Source of the DNA: Apostichopus californicus
Taxonomy: Eukaryota; Echinodermata; Holothuroidea; Aspidochirotida; Stichopodidae
Assembly: GCA_020650975.1 (NCBI GenBank)
Contig: JAIPMN010005610.1
Coordinates: 957-55,842 of the forward strand
DNA length: 54,886 bases
Direction of reading: 5' to 3'
Under the pieces are notes generated by a model that was given only the letters and a program-made list of their open reading frames with translations, was not told the DNA's origin and did no database searches. Below, piece by piece: positions 32,091 through 51,440 of the stretch (positions are counted from its first letter, which is position 1; every line of letters begins with the position of its first letter). The translations under genes and the position numbers were made by a program.

Positions 32091-32324
32091 GCCATATATT
32101 CAGTTAGGGATAAGATATTTAGATGGGGTTCTTAACTTACAGACAGAAGGAATTTTCTCTCCACAATAAATGTTACATTGTGTGCCACCGGAAAACCACT
32201 TTTTTAAGTTTGTCATTTCCAGGAAGTTATTTGCTTGGTTGCATATTTTTCTTCACAACACCACGGATACTGTGACTGTAAAGTTACATACTTCTATGTT
32301 TAAATGAATTCATAAGGATTTTAG

Positions 32325-33068
32325 GTGCTTCTTTACTTTAGGGGTTACATGAATTCATTGACATTTGGTCTGTTTCTTTACTTTAGGGGTTTAAATGGAT
32401 TGGTCTGCTTCTTCACTTTAGGGGTTTAAATGGATTGGTTGAGACTTGGTCTGTTTCTTCTCTTTAGGGGTTTAAATGGATTGGTTGAGACTTGGTCTGT
32501 TTCTTCACTTTAGGGGTTTAAATGAATTCATTGAGACTGGGTCTGTTTCTTCACTTTAGGGGTTTAAATGGATTGGTCTGCTTCTTCACTTTAGGGGTTT
32601 AAATGGATTGGTTGAGACTTGGTCTGCTTCTTCACTTTAGGGGTTTAAATGTATTGGTTGAGACTTGGTCTGTTTCTTCACTTTAGGGGTTTAAATGGAT
32701 TGGTCTGCTTCTTCACTTTAGGGGTTTAAATGGATTGGTTGAGACTTGGTCTGTTTCTTCACTTTAGGGGTTTAAATGGATTGGTTGAGACTGGGTCTGT
32801 TTCTTCACTTTAGGGGTTTAAATGGATTGGTCTGCTTCTTCACTTTAGGGGTTTAAATGAATTCATTGAGACTGGGTCTGTTTCTTCACTTTAGGGGTTT
32901 AAATGGATTGGTCTGCTTCTTCACTTTAGGGGTTTAAATGGATTGGTTGAGACTTGGTCTGTTTCTTCACTTTAGGGGTTTAAATGGATTGGTTGAGACT
33001 TGGTCTGTTTCTTCACTTTAGGGGTTTAAATGAATTCATTGAGACTTGGTCTGCTTATTTGCTTTAGA
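32325..33068 (+). repeat. Minisatellite with alternating 46-bp and 35-bp units, each acceptor-like
   Basis: About 18 units built on TCTTCACTTTAGGGGTTTAA. Long units add GGATTGGTTGAGACTT; short units lack the GAGACTT part. TCTGTTTCTTCACTTTAG looks like a polypyrimidine tract with AG. Confidence 0.88.
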
Positions 33069-33209
33069 GGTTAAAGGTTTTTTTTTTATCACACCCTACC
33101 ACAATTTCAGTTCTTGCTTTATGCAGTTGTCATAACAGAAAGCAGTTTGATGTAAACCAAACATCTGCTCTGTTGTGTCCGAACTGTATTAATGTCTTCT
33201 CCTACTCAG

Positions 33210-33252
33210 TTTCAAAGACTATCGGATGTTGGAACTTTTAAATGATTCACTG
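33210..33252 (+). other. Exon-like segment, product unrecognised
   Basis: Good acceptor (CTTCTCCTACTCAG), donor GTAAAT, 43 nt. Only one frame is open, reading FKDYRMLELLNDSL, ending phase 0. Fits the next segment in frame. No similarity recognised. Confidence 0.3.
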
Positions 33253-34002
33253 GTAAATCTTTAGGTCCTTTACTTGAAAATGCAATCACAAAGTGCAAGT
33301 TTGGTTCAAAGAGATAAATATTGCTAAAAGATTCATTGATTTTTGTCTGTTAGCATAAGTTTTTCTCAAGCTCTCTCTAAAACTACAAAAAAAGTACCAT
33401 TTTGTAGCAGTAAAGTGTTTAGCTTCATTGCTCATCAGTTACAGGTAGGGGAGGGGGGGGGGAGAGGGGCGTGGAAGGGGCCGGGGATTGCGGGAGGTTG
33501 ATGGTATTGAAACCTCACTGATAAACTGTTATAAGGTTTATGCTCTTTCATCTTTGAAAGTTGGCCTGGAAGATGGGTCACCCCCTCCCCTTTGTGGGAT
33601 AATGGTTTTGAAGGGTACCTACATAAAAAGTGGTATCAGATTGTTCAGGTCACTATTTTTGTGACAGCTTAAAACTTAAATAACAGAATGCATGTTACAC
33701 ATTGCTGAAAGTAATATGTATGAAACTGTCAAAGCAGTGTGAGGAGAGTTGTTGACTTAATTACTTAAAAAGTATTTTTAATTCTTGAGGTAACTTTTGG
33801 CAGATGGTACCTTCTACGTTGACAGTATGATCAAATGTAGCAAAGATTAAAATTAATTTCCAGTTCCCAGATTAAAATAAATTTTGATTTCCCCTAAAAC
33901 CTTTGCAGGGGAATGGAAAAGGGGTGTGGGGAGGGGAGTGTGTTCAACTAAATTTCCAAGGAGTGCTTACCTTTGGATTATGGATGATTTTATTTTATTT
34001 AG

Positions 34003-34030
34003 GAAGATATTTATCAAGTGGATGAGCTCG
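34003..34030 (+). other. Exon-like segment (28 nt), product unrecognised
   Basis: Acceptor TTTTATTTTATTTAG and a perfect GTAAGT donor. In phase with the previous segment it reads EDIYQVDEL and ends with 1 extra nt. Confidence 0.35.
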
Positions 34031-34493
34031 GTAAGTGACCGTTAATTGCAATGTCAAGTGCATTTTATTGGTGAAGTGCAGCTCATCCTAACAGCATAGC
34101 ATGGTCTATGCTAGTAGCCATTAGGATCAACCATTAAGTTTGGTCTTTTTGGACGTTCTTTGTAACTTGAGTGTCGTCTTCTGGTGTTATCGGGGCGAAC
34201 TAAAATTGAAAACATTAATCTTACGATGGGTTTCATCCCCTCCCCCCTTTTTTTATTTTGGTCAGTGTAATACACAGGTATAACACCATAACAAAAAAAT
34301 TGTGTCTATTGTTATCTATAATCTAATCGAAGGTTCAGGAATGCTGGAAACACTCCCCTTGTGACAATTTATTTGTAAAGAGACTTCTTTTTCTGCAAGC
34401 CCTGTTTTTCTTAGCTCTCCTGAGGGGGAAATTTATCATTTTATATTTGGATGGTTGTTTGTCTTGTGTCATACATCGTTACATATTTGGCAG

Positions 34494-34613
34494 CTCGAGG
34501 CCAATAAGAAGACGTGTGAAACAGAGGTTGAAAGGTTTCGTGGAAAGCTGCAACAGTCGAATGGTGGTGTGCTTCGGTTAAAGAGACATTCTGGTGGCAA
34601 TGTTTCAAACTGA
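34494..34613 (+). other. Exon-like terminal segment, coiled-coil-like, product unrecognised
   Basis: After TTTGGCAG there are 39 open codons and TGA, reading LEANKKTCETEVERFRGKLQ and so on to SGGNVSN; base composition is more gene-like than the AT-rich flanks. The phase does not fit directly with the 28-nt segment (which would give a stop after five codons), so an exon may be missing or these segments may not belong together. Confidence 0.35.
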
Positions 34614-35589
34614 AGTTTTAAAGGCAGTCAATATTGGCCCCAAATTATAGCACGCTATAATTGCTAAAAGTTTTCAAAAAAGTATTTTCCAGTAGGTCTT
34701 AAACTGTCCAAATTGTTCTCAGACATATTTAAGGAACACACAAGATGACTGAATGTCTAAGTAAGGACAATTTCCTTGAAGGTTGTAATAAAACCGGTTC
34801 AAGAATTTTGACCGTAGGTGACCATATTTGAATTTCTAGCATTTTGGGGCCAATACAGCATATCTTTAAGAGAAAATTATTCCATGGCTGACCAATCTCA
34901 ATGTATGTTGTCCCCATCCTAGATACGAATGATTGAATGTAACCAAGTTTGACCAGCTAAACCTTTATTCACTCAAAGCAAGTGTATCACAGTAGATCAT
35001 CTATGATTGATACATTTGGAATGTCTGCTTTATAATGGTTGTCACAATTCTCTGTAGTTAGAATTTCAGCAAAATGCTACTCTTTTGTTGTTCTATTACT
35101 TCCCTCTGTGGATAAATGATTGAAATCTTACCATATTAAAGATAATTCTCACATTTAAACCAAGGAACTGGCCAAAACTGAAATAGCTTCCGCTTTAATG
35201 TTTCAACGCTTTGGAGAAAGTGATTCCTTATGTTTCCAAGGAAATCAAAGCAAGTTCTACCCAGCACTTTGAATGATAAATGAGAAGCACCCCCCCCTCC
35301 CCAAATTCTATTTACCAATCAGGGCTCTTAGTCATCAAGTAACATTACATGCAAGGCCTGATCAGAGGCAGTCCTTGCAACATGTCAGCTAGGGGGCCAT
35401 GCCCAACGACACCACTGAACTGAAATCGAGCTAACATTTAATGAAATATCATAAAGGTCATTCTTGCTCTAACTTCCAACTTCATTTACCCATTTCTGGC
35501 ACTGAGCCATTTAATCATTTTTTTTTACCTTCCTCAACATCTGGGCAAAAATTGGAAGCTGAGATGAATATTTATCATATTTTTCACTT

Positions 35590-36455
35590 ATTTAAGAAGA
35601 ATCTGGCACGCCCTCTAAATATTAGAATCCGGCAGGCCCTCTAAATATTCATATCCGGCAGGCCCTCTAAACATTAGAATCTGGCAGGCCCTCTTAACAT
35701 TAGAATCTGGCAGGCCCTCTAAACATTAGAATCTGGCAGGCCCTCTAAACATTAGAATCTGGCAGGCCCTCTAGACATCAGAATCTGGCAGGCCATCTAA
35801 ACATTAGAATCTGGGAGGCCCTCTAAACTTTAGAATCTGGCAGGCCCTCTAAACATTAGAATCTGGCAGGCCCTCTAAACATTAGAATCTGGCAGGCCCT
35901 CTAAACATTAGAATCCGGCAGGCCCTCTAAACATTAGAATCCGGCAGGCCCTCTAAACATTAGAATCCTGCAGGCCCTCTAACCATTAGAATCCGGCAGG
36001 CCCTCTAAACATTAGAATCTGGCAGGCCCTCTAAACATTAGAATCTGGCAGGCCATCTAAACATTAGAATCTGGCAGGCCCTCTTAACATTAGAATCTGA
36101 CTGGCCCTCTAAACATTAGAATCTGGCAGGCCCTCTTAACATTAGAGTCTGACAGACCCTCTAAACATTAGAATCTGGCAGACCCTCTAAACATTAGAAT
36201 CTGGCAGGCCCTCTAAACATTAGAATCTGGCAGGCCCTCTACACATTAGAATCTGGCAGGCCCTCTAAACACTAGAATCTGGCAAGCCCTCTAAACATTA
36301 GAATCCGGCAGGCCCTCTGAACATTAGAATCTGGCAGGCCCTCTAAACATTAGAATTTGGCAGGCCCTCTGAACAATTAGAATCTGGCCGGCCCTCTAAA
36401 CATGAGAATCTTGCAGGCCCTCTAAACATTAGAATCTAGCAGGCCATCATTAGAA
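35590..36455 (+). repeat. 26-bp satellite, about 32 copies
   Basis: Unit GGCAGGCCCTCTAAACATTA followed by GAATCT; units are 85-100% alike by eye. Noncoding and intergenic. Confidence 0.93.
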
Positions 36456-36989
36456 TGAAATCATCATATTAATTGAAGTAAACCAATGGTTCATAACTGA
36501 TAAATCAAATGCAAATTTTGTACTCTTGCTAATCTGTTAAACTCATTTTATGCCTTATTCCCAGAAGTTATGTTACAAATTGCATAACAATGAGTTGCTT
36601 ATTACCAAACTTGAAATTCAATAACCAAAAAGGAATATTGTGATAATACACTGCCCTTTTAATTGCAAATTCTCTCAATATTTCCCAGTTGCCATGGGAG
36701 CAAGTCTATAGATATTTTCATTGCAACAGTCAAAATAAAACATTGTTTACAGATCAAATGATCTGTTGCTGAAAGTCTACAAAGGTCAGTTTTGATAGAA
36801 CATGCATGTTCATGCTCAAGTGCCTTTTTAAAGTACAGAGTCAAGTTGAAATGATACCATTGTAACATTTATTCTTGCTTTCTCCTTATTCAGGGTCGTT
36901 TAGTTAACAGAATGTATGAGTCAAGAAATTTTGAGGGATATCTTATCATTGGTAGACAACATTGGGATAAAACTTTTTGTGTCTTCATA

Positions 36990-37400
36990 TTGTCTGGATT
37001 AATATGTTGGTAGATAGCTGGTACATGGTGATTTATGTTCAAGTTGATATTATGCATATTTATTAGGGGGCGGGGTTGAAGTTTATTTTCACTAAAATAG
37101 CTTGTAAACACAGTAACTGAACAACGACAAGTTGAATTGAAGTCATACTTGGTACATATATGCGCCATAGTGAGTAGAAGAGCCCTATTGATTTTGGTGC
37201 TCATCTCAAGTATATTAATGAGGTCACAGGGTCAAAAGTAAACATTTTCAAAATTGAATCATACTTTGTGTGAAGGTGTTGGTAGATAGCAGGTACATGA
37301 TAATGTATGTTCAATGTGATATTATGCACATTTATTAGGGAGCAGGGCTTGAGTTGATTTTTGCTAAAAATAGCTTGTTCAATTTAATCAACAATGACGA
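36990..37400 (+). repeat. Two diverged direct copies of about 130 bp, about 285 bp apart
   Basis: Shared order: TTGGTAGATAGC, GGTACATG, GATATTATGCA, ATTTATTAGGG, AAAATAGCTTGT. Confidence 0.65.
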
Positions 37401-37784
37401 AAGCTTGGGATGATAATCTCAATTGGCAAGGAATCACAATAAGCCCACTGGCTTTCTGGTTGTATGTGATGCCAAATTGATTGCAAAATGCACTTATCCC
37501 AAATTTATCTCCTTATGACTCAGCAAAGGAACAAGCTATTAAGATGGGAATCAGTCGAATTATTATAGTTCTATATTTGAAGATACCTTTTTAGCACCTG
37601 ATTATGTTCAGCTTAAAGTTCTTTGCGTACAAATACATGTTGTTGGTAGCTTCAATTATCATTGTCAGAAATTTGCAAAACAGTTTGAGATCATGGGCAA
37701 CCAACAAAGGTAGCTTGCTTACTACTTACCATCAAATTACACAAGGTAGAACAATAACATGAAAAAACAAGAAGAGACAATGTA

Positions 37785-37919
37785 TCGATTTTCACATTTT
37801 ATTATATACCACTGAAACTTGACAATTCAAAGTTTCATTCTTAACTTCCCAAGACTCTCAAGTTCTGGTAGACTTTAATCTGGGCTGCTCAAAAATTGGC
37901 TGTAACGTTCATCTATCAC
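37785..37919 (-). other. RPS3: Probable noncoding last exon of RPS3 (3'UTR)
   Basis: Directly after the stop there is a donor (38422-38421), and at 37922-37920 there is a good acceptor, TTTCATTTCACAG on the minus strand. The exon would run about 135 nt to the AATAAA at 37803-37798. The lower end is estimated from the signal. Confidence 0.55.
37798..37803 (-). terminator. Poly(A) signal AATAAA of RPS3
   Basis: AATAAA on the minus strand about 115 nt into the proposed last exon; cleavage is expected some 10-25 nt further, near 37775-37788. Confidence 0.6.
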
Positions 37920-38426
37920 CTGTGAAATGAAAAGACAAAAACAAATCAAATATGTAAGAAGTCAACTTTTGAGGTAATTTAGCTATTTCCTCTAGTTGTT
38001 CAAATAATGGTTCTTCATTCTGTAAATTTTCTAGCTAGTTTTCAGCTTGATTGGTAATAATCTTGTCATGTGATACTCGCTTAAGAAAAGATAAAGTAGC
38101 TTGACAAAATCTGTAACCGAGTCTTTAACTGTGAAAGGCAAAGATGAATAGTAAATACACAATTCATCACGTATTAACATGTCTGTGTTACAAGGTTTGG
38201 TAAAAGTAATGAAAAGCAATCACCCAATGGCAAACAAACTTCAACTTCAACCAGTGTGTTACTTCTAACCTTGAAACAATCTTTGTTACCGAGAGGTCTG
38301 GCAGCAAAAACGAGAAATGCACTTTGCCCTTTAAGCATTACCACATCTCAATGCAAAGTAGTACTTATCTATTGAGAGGTAAAATGAGACAAAAGGGATA
38401 AAGAAGGGTATGCATATCCTACCTGT

Positions 38427-46021
<7,595 letters not shown>

Positions 46022-46036
46022 GATTGCGGCCGTGAA

Positions 46037-46044
46037 GCAAAAGG
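46037..46044 (-). promoter_or_regulatory. 5'TOP-like transcription start of RPS3
   Basis: CCTTTTGC on the minus strand, about 22 nt upstream of the start codon, in a pyrimidine-rich context. Ribosomal protein mRNAs of animals start with C followed by pyrimidines and have short 5'UTRs, so this is the likely start site. Not proven by sequence alone. Confidence 0.45.
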
Positions 46045-47400
46045 CAGGGGGTAGAATGTTGAACCCAGTCGTTTGTAGTAGACGAACGCTGTCATATATG
46101 GTAGTTACCGTAAAAGCAAGCGTTTTCGTACCCGGGCTTGAATATTCCACAAGTCCTTAGACATAAAGATTTGTTATAATTGTTATTTAATCTACAGTTT
46201 CTGCTAACATTTTAGTTAAGTCTTCACATTAGTCTCCATATTTCTTTGCAGAACGCAAAGTCTCACTCAACATTTCGTGAGATATCTATCTTTAACTTTT
46301 CACTTTCTTAGTTATGTCTTCTTTCTCGAATAGCTAATTAGCCTAGGGATAAACAGTTCGCTTGTGCGTAATGGAAAGTTATCGGAAACAAGTTGGAAAT
46401 GGATTTGGGTGAGGATCGAGGGGAAGAGGGGAACTCAAGGGTGTGAAGACTCGCGCAAAAAGGAACGTCTAGTGCCGGTAATTTGACCTAGTTTCGAATG
46501 AGGTGTAAGAGAAGTGTTAAACACCACCATCGATCCCAGAAAATACACACACAGCTTGCTACCGTCGGTAATTAGGCACTAGTGTACAGTCAGTACATAC
46601 AGCTGCGGTCAATACCCACAGCACAGTATACAAACGATACAGAGATGGACATCTCAGGTCCAGCTAAAGATAACAATTAAGGTATCACGTTTCATTACTG
46701 TCTGCATTTTGTAGCGACACGAACAAAACGTCACTTGCAAGCAACAGAAAGTTAACTTTTTCAGATGGCCGCATGCGGTTTGGGGCGAGTCTTCAATGCC
46801 TTTAAAATGATAGTGTCGTTTCAACATTTGAAGTTGACATGTTTGTACCGACTGACAACAGGTTGAACATGTTATCCAATTAATTTTTCAAAATTGTGAT
46901 GAATACACTACAGTCACTGGGGGAGGGGGGTCCTTTTAAAGAGTAAATGACGATTCAAACCAAGTTCTCCGATGCATTGTCTGTACATCGAGCTTCAATA
47001 AATAGCAACTAAAAGAATATATAGACATGTCTGTTTCTTGTGCGACTTTCCTTAAAGAGTAGAACATGTACAGACAAAAGAGGAAACATTTGGAATTAAT
47101 GAATACAACAGAGCACACAAAAGCCGCAAATGGAACCCCTACTGACCGAATTTATTTGAAATTTATAAGGGCCCGTGCGAGAGGATGTAAAGTGACCCGA
47201 GGCCCAATTTGATGGCACAAAAATGTTAAGCCAAGCTTGTTTCACAGTAATGCACCCTTCATTGTTTTCTAAGAAAATAAATAACCTTTGCAACAAGTTA
47301 CATTACGATAAATGATCGGCTTAACTTCCTTTTTCTTATGGATCACGGTTACCATTGAGAAGCCACTCTGCAATATCATATTCAGACTAGATGAAGTAAA
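46045..47400. other. Divergent intergenic interval of RPS3 and TMEM185
   Basis: No coding sequence recognised. Must contain the RPS3 promoter at its left edge and TMEM185 5'UTR/promoter at its right. No TATA box is evident near the RPS3 start; a short A/G-rich stretch at 46915-46935 is the only simple sequence. Confidence 0.5.
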
Positions 47401-47438
47401 ATGAATCTGAAAACGCTCTTTCAGGATTTCAACCCTGC
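47401..47438 (+). CDS. TMEM185: TMEM185 exon 1 (start codon)
   Basis: ATG followed by NLKTLFQDFNP and a perfect GTAAGT donor; ends in phase 2. Identified by similarity to the highly conserved start of the family although the exon is only 38 nt. Confidence 0.88.
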
Positions 47439-49965
47439 GTAAGTTCCAGTCGAATATCTCTCGCCTTGAATATACTAAGACTCATAGTCATACCATTAAG
47501 TTATGATCAGTAGTGTATACGTTGATAAAATAATTCGTACCAGTTTTGCGAATAGCACAATTATAGTGTGAATGTGAAGCAGTCTTAGAAAACTTACACA
47601 TTTCGATGAAAGTTTCCTTTTATTTGCTAGTAAACAAAATATTCTTGTGTCTATGAATGATAAGACTCAATAGATTACATAGATTCAACAATCCCAAGTG
47701 TTGTAGCTGCAATATAGCCTAGTCTAGAACTTAGAAGGCTTTAGAGTTCTTTATTGTTTTCAATTTAGTGATAAATTAGTTAGAATTGTAAGAACTACTG
47801 TAAGATATAATGTACTGTCATCATTCACAGTTGTTACCGTCCATTACTTCACCTCATGTTAGTATTCATTTTGAAAGAAATTTAGCAGGTTTATGTATAT
47901 ACACCTCTAGAATATTCCCCAACCTTATTTTATGCTTCACAGTAAATTGATATTAACTTTTAATTTCTTTTTCCTATAGGAAATTCTTGATTTATTTGTG
48001 CTTGCTAGTATTTATGCCATTATTAGCCCTACGTCTTGATGATACCATTAACATCTCATACTGGGCTGTTTTCTTACCATTGTGGCTATGGAAGGCTATG
48101 GTGATGCTGGGGGCACTCTTTGCCGGGCTTGTATGGTGGCGTCATCCAGAATACAGGTAAAGTTTGAGGTACAAAGTAGAATAATTGAAGTCAGTTTGAC
48201 AGCAGGCTATACTAAGCTATATTTGATAACATTTTGCCGAGCTGCTACCAGTTTAGATTTGAACGACAATAATTTAATCCATCGTTCATTTATTGCTTGC
48301 GTAAAATAGTTAACCTTTTCACCAAATATTTAAAATGTTGAATCATTACATGTAGGGTATCATATGAAAACTAAAGCTATGGAGATTCCTAATATGTAGC
48401 TAAATTTTACATAAAACATTGGGTCCAGGTAGATTAAGGTACATGTATTAGTCAACTGAAAAAATCTAAAATTTGCTTCAGAAAAATCACCCCAAAACAA
48501 AATGCCTATTTTTGCCTGTGTACCCTCAGAGGAATAAATATTCTTGTGTTTACTAGAATGCTATAATATATTGATTGAAGTTAGAAACCATTAAAATTGC
48601 AGGGACTTTCATTTTTCCAGAGAATAACAATTTTACGAAGGTCCCTTGTCGTGGGTACTGTACGTTCGTCACAGCAAAAATCACATATTTAAAAATTTCA
48701 TACAGAAGCAAGTCCCCAGAGTTCAAGACATCTACAATTCAATGCACATTTCGGTCACTCAATACATAATGTGTATTAAATCCGTTAAACTTGTCTGTAC
48801 ACCTTGACACTGACATGCTATACGGCTGCACTACATTGCCACAGTTATAACTTAAATCGACTGAACTGTAAATGGCATTCCATTCTACAGTATTATGCTC
48901 ACTGTACTATATCTGAGAAATTGGCCCTAGTCACAATCAATGCTCTATACAGTACAAATTGTCCTAACAGAGCAATTCATGTTTTATGTTGTTCATTTGT
49001 TTATTTATGTACCTCTGTATCATCAAACATCCTTGTAGTTAAAATCTTTAGTTTACAAATTGACAAGTTATCATTTTAACTACATGATGAGAGCATGCTG
49101 GCACACAAGGCCTTGATTTTTTACACATAAATTTAATACAATAAATTTATCACTATTTTATGTTCAAAATGTGCTTCAGTCAAAATTATTTCAATTGTGC
49201 AAAATGTCATATGACATAAATATACAGTAATGTCAATCAGGATTAACATAAAAACCAGTGGAAATGTTTTCATAACTTTTGACCTTTAATTTCATCGTTT
49301 TCAACTCTCTTGCTCACGACCTCTGCACTCTTTATTTGCTCGGCCTAGAGTGAACTGGTAACCTCGGAGAATCTTCACTACTGATCAATGACCTTCCTTC
49401 TCATTAAACTGCCCAAAAGTACTCAGTCATTTATAAATCTTTCTGTGGTCACCACATTGCTCTACAGCTCTCATGCCCAGCCCCAAACTGAAAGGCCAAA
49501 TAAGTGTCCATTCCAATTTGTGTTTTTTGTTGTTGTCTGGTTGGGTTAAGGTTGAGAGGAGACAGGTAAGCTTGGCACTCAGAAATATTTAGACCTGGTA
49601 AGCTTTGGAGCTTCTAGATTTGCTATAAGTCAAGATCACTCGATGAGTGACAAGTATTTGTCTTTCCAGGCTGCATTAGACATTCGTGTTACTTTTTCCT
49701 CTCTCTCTCTTGATTTCTACCCTACAGGGTCGAAGGAGAAGGATATGTAGATATGAAAGCTATCATCATATGCTTGGTTTTAAATTCCCTTCTATTCGTT
49801 TTTGAAATCATGGTTTGCGACCAATTGGAGAGAAGCTATCAACACAACCTACCGTTGGGAGGCAAAACTCATAACTGGTTAATTGTATTCATGCCATTAT
49901 TCCTGACTGCTCCTGTCTCCATCGCTGCTTGTGTCTGGGGTTTTAAACACGATCGAGGATTGGAG
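47401..49965 (+). CDS. TMEM185: TMEM185-family transmembrane protein, first three exons (gene runs past the window)
   Basis: Predicted multi-pass membrane protein; vertebrate TMEM185A/B have about 350 residues and no firmly assigned biochemical role. Exons: 47401-47438, 47980-48156, 49728-49965, all GT-AG with matching phases (2, 2-2, then 0), 151 codons visible. The start MNLKTLFQDFNPAKFLIY matches MNLRGLFQDFNPSKFLIY of the human protein. Hydrophobic segments: around FLIYLCLLVFMPLLALRL, YWAVFLPLWLWKAMVM, AIIICLVLNSLLFVFEIMV and WLIVFMPLFLTAPVSIAACV. WGFKHDRGLE ends the third exon, where human continues with a further 200 residues; I found no matching exon before 54886. The loop after MVCDQLERS is about 9 residues longer than in human. 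Confidence 0.9.
47980..48156 (+). CDS. TMEM185: TMEM185 exon 2
   Basis: Acceptor TTTTTCCTATAG, donor GTAAAG, phase 2 in and out. Encodes KFLIYLCLLVFMPLLALRLD, ISYWAVFLPLWLWKAMV and VWWRHPEYR, two predicted membrane helices. Confidence 0.9.
49728..49965 (+). CDS. TMEM185: TMEM185 exon 3
   Basis: Acceptor TTTCTACCCTACAG, donor GTGAGA, ends phase 0. Encodes VEGEGYVDMKAIIICLVL, two further helices and CVWGFKHDRGLE. The remaining exons are not visible in the following 4.9 kb. Confidence 0.92.
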
Positions 49966-50159
49966 GTGAGAACATTCACTGAAAGTTGGAAATCATATCA
50001 CAGTACAATAATTTCTCTTATAAGGAATAACTCTAGGCAGGATGTTAGTCTTGATATTTCACATGCCAAGAAAAAGAACAATTTGATTGAGCACTAGTAA
50101 CGTTTGTATAGCTAGTCCGGTTTTCCAGTTATGCACCTTTTAATAAATACTTATAATAC

Positions 50160-51440
50160 AGGAATACAGGAATGCTCCCTTAGAGCTAAAGTAATGATAA
50201 CATTGGCTCCTCACTCAGTGCAGGCCTGAATGTTGATGTCAATCCATTGTTTTCATGTTTTCATAAATTTTAATAACTCAATCAAAACATTTCTCTGTTA
50301 ACTTCGTATTACAATAGAACACTCTTTCATGACATTCACCACCAATTGGTCTTGTTCAATTTGTACTGCATTGTGAACTTGTCATTTTGCGGCCATAAAC
50401 GTCAGAGGAACTGGCCTAATGGTCTGTGCATTACTGATTTCATAATCAAGTCACTTTAATTGATGAACCACAATTATTGACAGGGTCATTTTCAAAGAGT
50501 AAAAAGTATTATGTATAAATACAACCTGGCCTAATAGTAGTGTCTTTTTACGGTCTACTTTGACATATCAATATTAACTTTGTGCCTGAAATCACCATTT
50601 ACAAAATTAACAAAGAATATGATAGACCATTATTTGTGACTATCTGTTGTGTGGAATGTTCCCAGGATTTTCTTGATCACATAATGTAGCAATAAAGTAA
50701 CACAACAAATAAGGATTCTTTGCTCAGTCTGTGTTACCACGACGACATGGCAGACAACAAGATCTTCCCTTAGATATAACCACTATGCAAAGTAGTATTC
50801 CAATGTGATCCAAGATGGTAGCTATATGTACTAAAAGATTCCAAAATTTACACTAGAAGTGTTAAATTGCTTTTAGCAAGTTCCGAGAGGCTTTGAAAGT
50901 TAGCATATTTGGAAACTCTAAGATCATTATCCACTTTATCCAATCCTTCGAGGGCAGTAGGCAATTTTGGTCATTGGATATGTCATAAGTCAAGAAATGA
51001 GAGAAATTGGGCTGACTAGTAATGTTTCTATTCTATTCTGATTCTCAAAATATTTGCTTTTAAATTATGCTACATGTCTGGAATCCTTCTTTAGGGCTAA
51101 AATTAATTATCTTGCCAGCTTCTCATCTTATAAGGCCTCAGTGTTAATTTTAATCCACTGTTTTATAAATTCTAATCACTCAACCATTGAAGCATTTTCT
51201 TTTAATGTCACATGTACAAACAACAGAGCACCTGTAGATGGCATCTAACACCATTCGTCCTTGACTAATTTGTAATGCATTGCAAAACATGTTTTTTGTG
51301 GCCATTGAAATCCTACACTTTCTTATTGAGTTTTGTGTTGCATCTGAGGATCTAACCTGATGGTAATAGGCTGTACAGTTCAGCCACTTCATTTCACGAG
51401 CCTCAGATATCAAGAGGGTCATTTTTTTTCCAATAGTTAA
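50160..51440 (+). repeat. Two old direct copies of about 340 bp, spaced about 920 bp
   Basis: Order of matching blocks is kept: ATCCATTGTTTTCAT/ATCCACTGTTTTATA, AATTTTAATAACTCAA/AATTCTAATCACTCAA, TTTGTACTGCATTG/TTTGTAATGCATTG, GGGTCATTTT in both. About 65-70% alike by eye. Confidence 0.6.

Larger units (their letters stand above)
30465..33200 (+). other. eIF5B 3'UTR and downstream sequence
   Basis: AT-rich and noncoding. AATAAA occurs at 31813-31818, 31844-31849 and 32165-32170; the last is followed by a GT-rich stretch (TTGTGTGCC) and is a reasonable poly(A) candidate, but none is certain. Holds the palindrome at 31990-32090 and the satellite from 32325. Confidence 0.4.
34614..37780. other. 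Intergenic sequence between the converging eIF5B and RPS3 genes
   Basis: No gene recognised. Contains the 26-bp satellite (35590-36450) and two diverged copies of a roughly 130-bp sequence (36990-37130 and 37275-37400) sharing TTGGTAGATAGC and GATATTATGCA. Confidence 0.5.

Noticed and set aside
46761-46860. ATGGCCGCATGCGG open frame (RVFNAF...) as an alternative TMEM185 start
   Set aside because: No suitable phase-2 donor; the ATG at 47401 matches the conserved family start and has GTAAGT.
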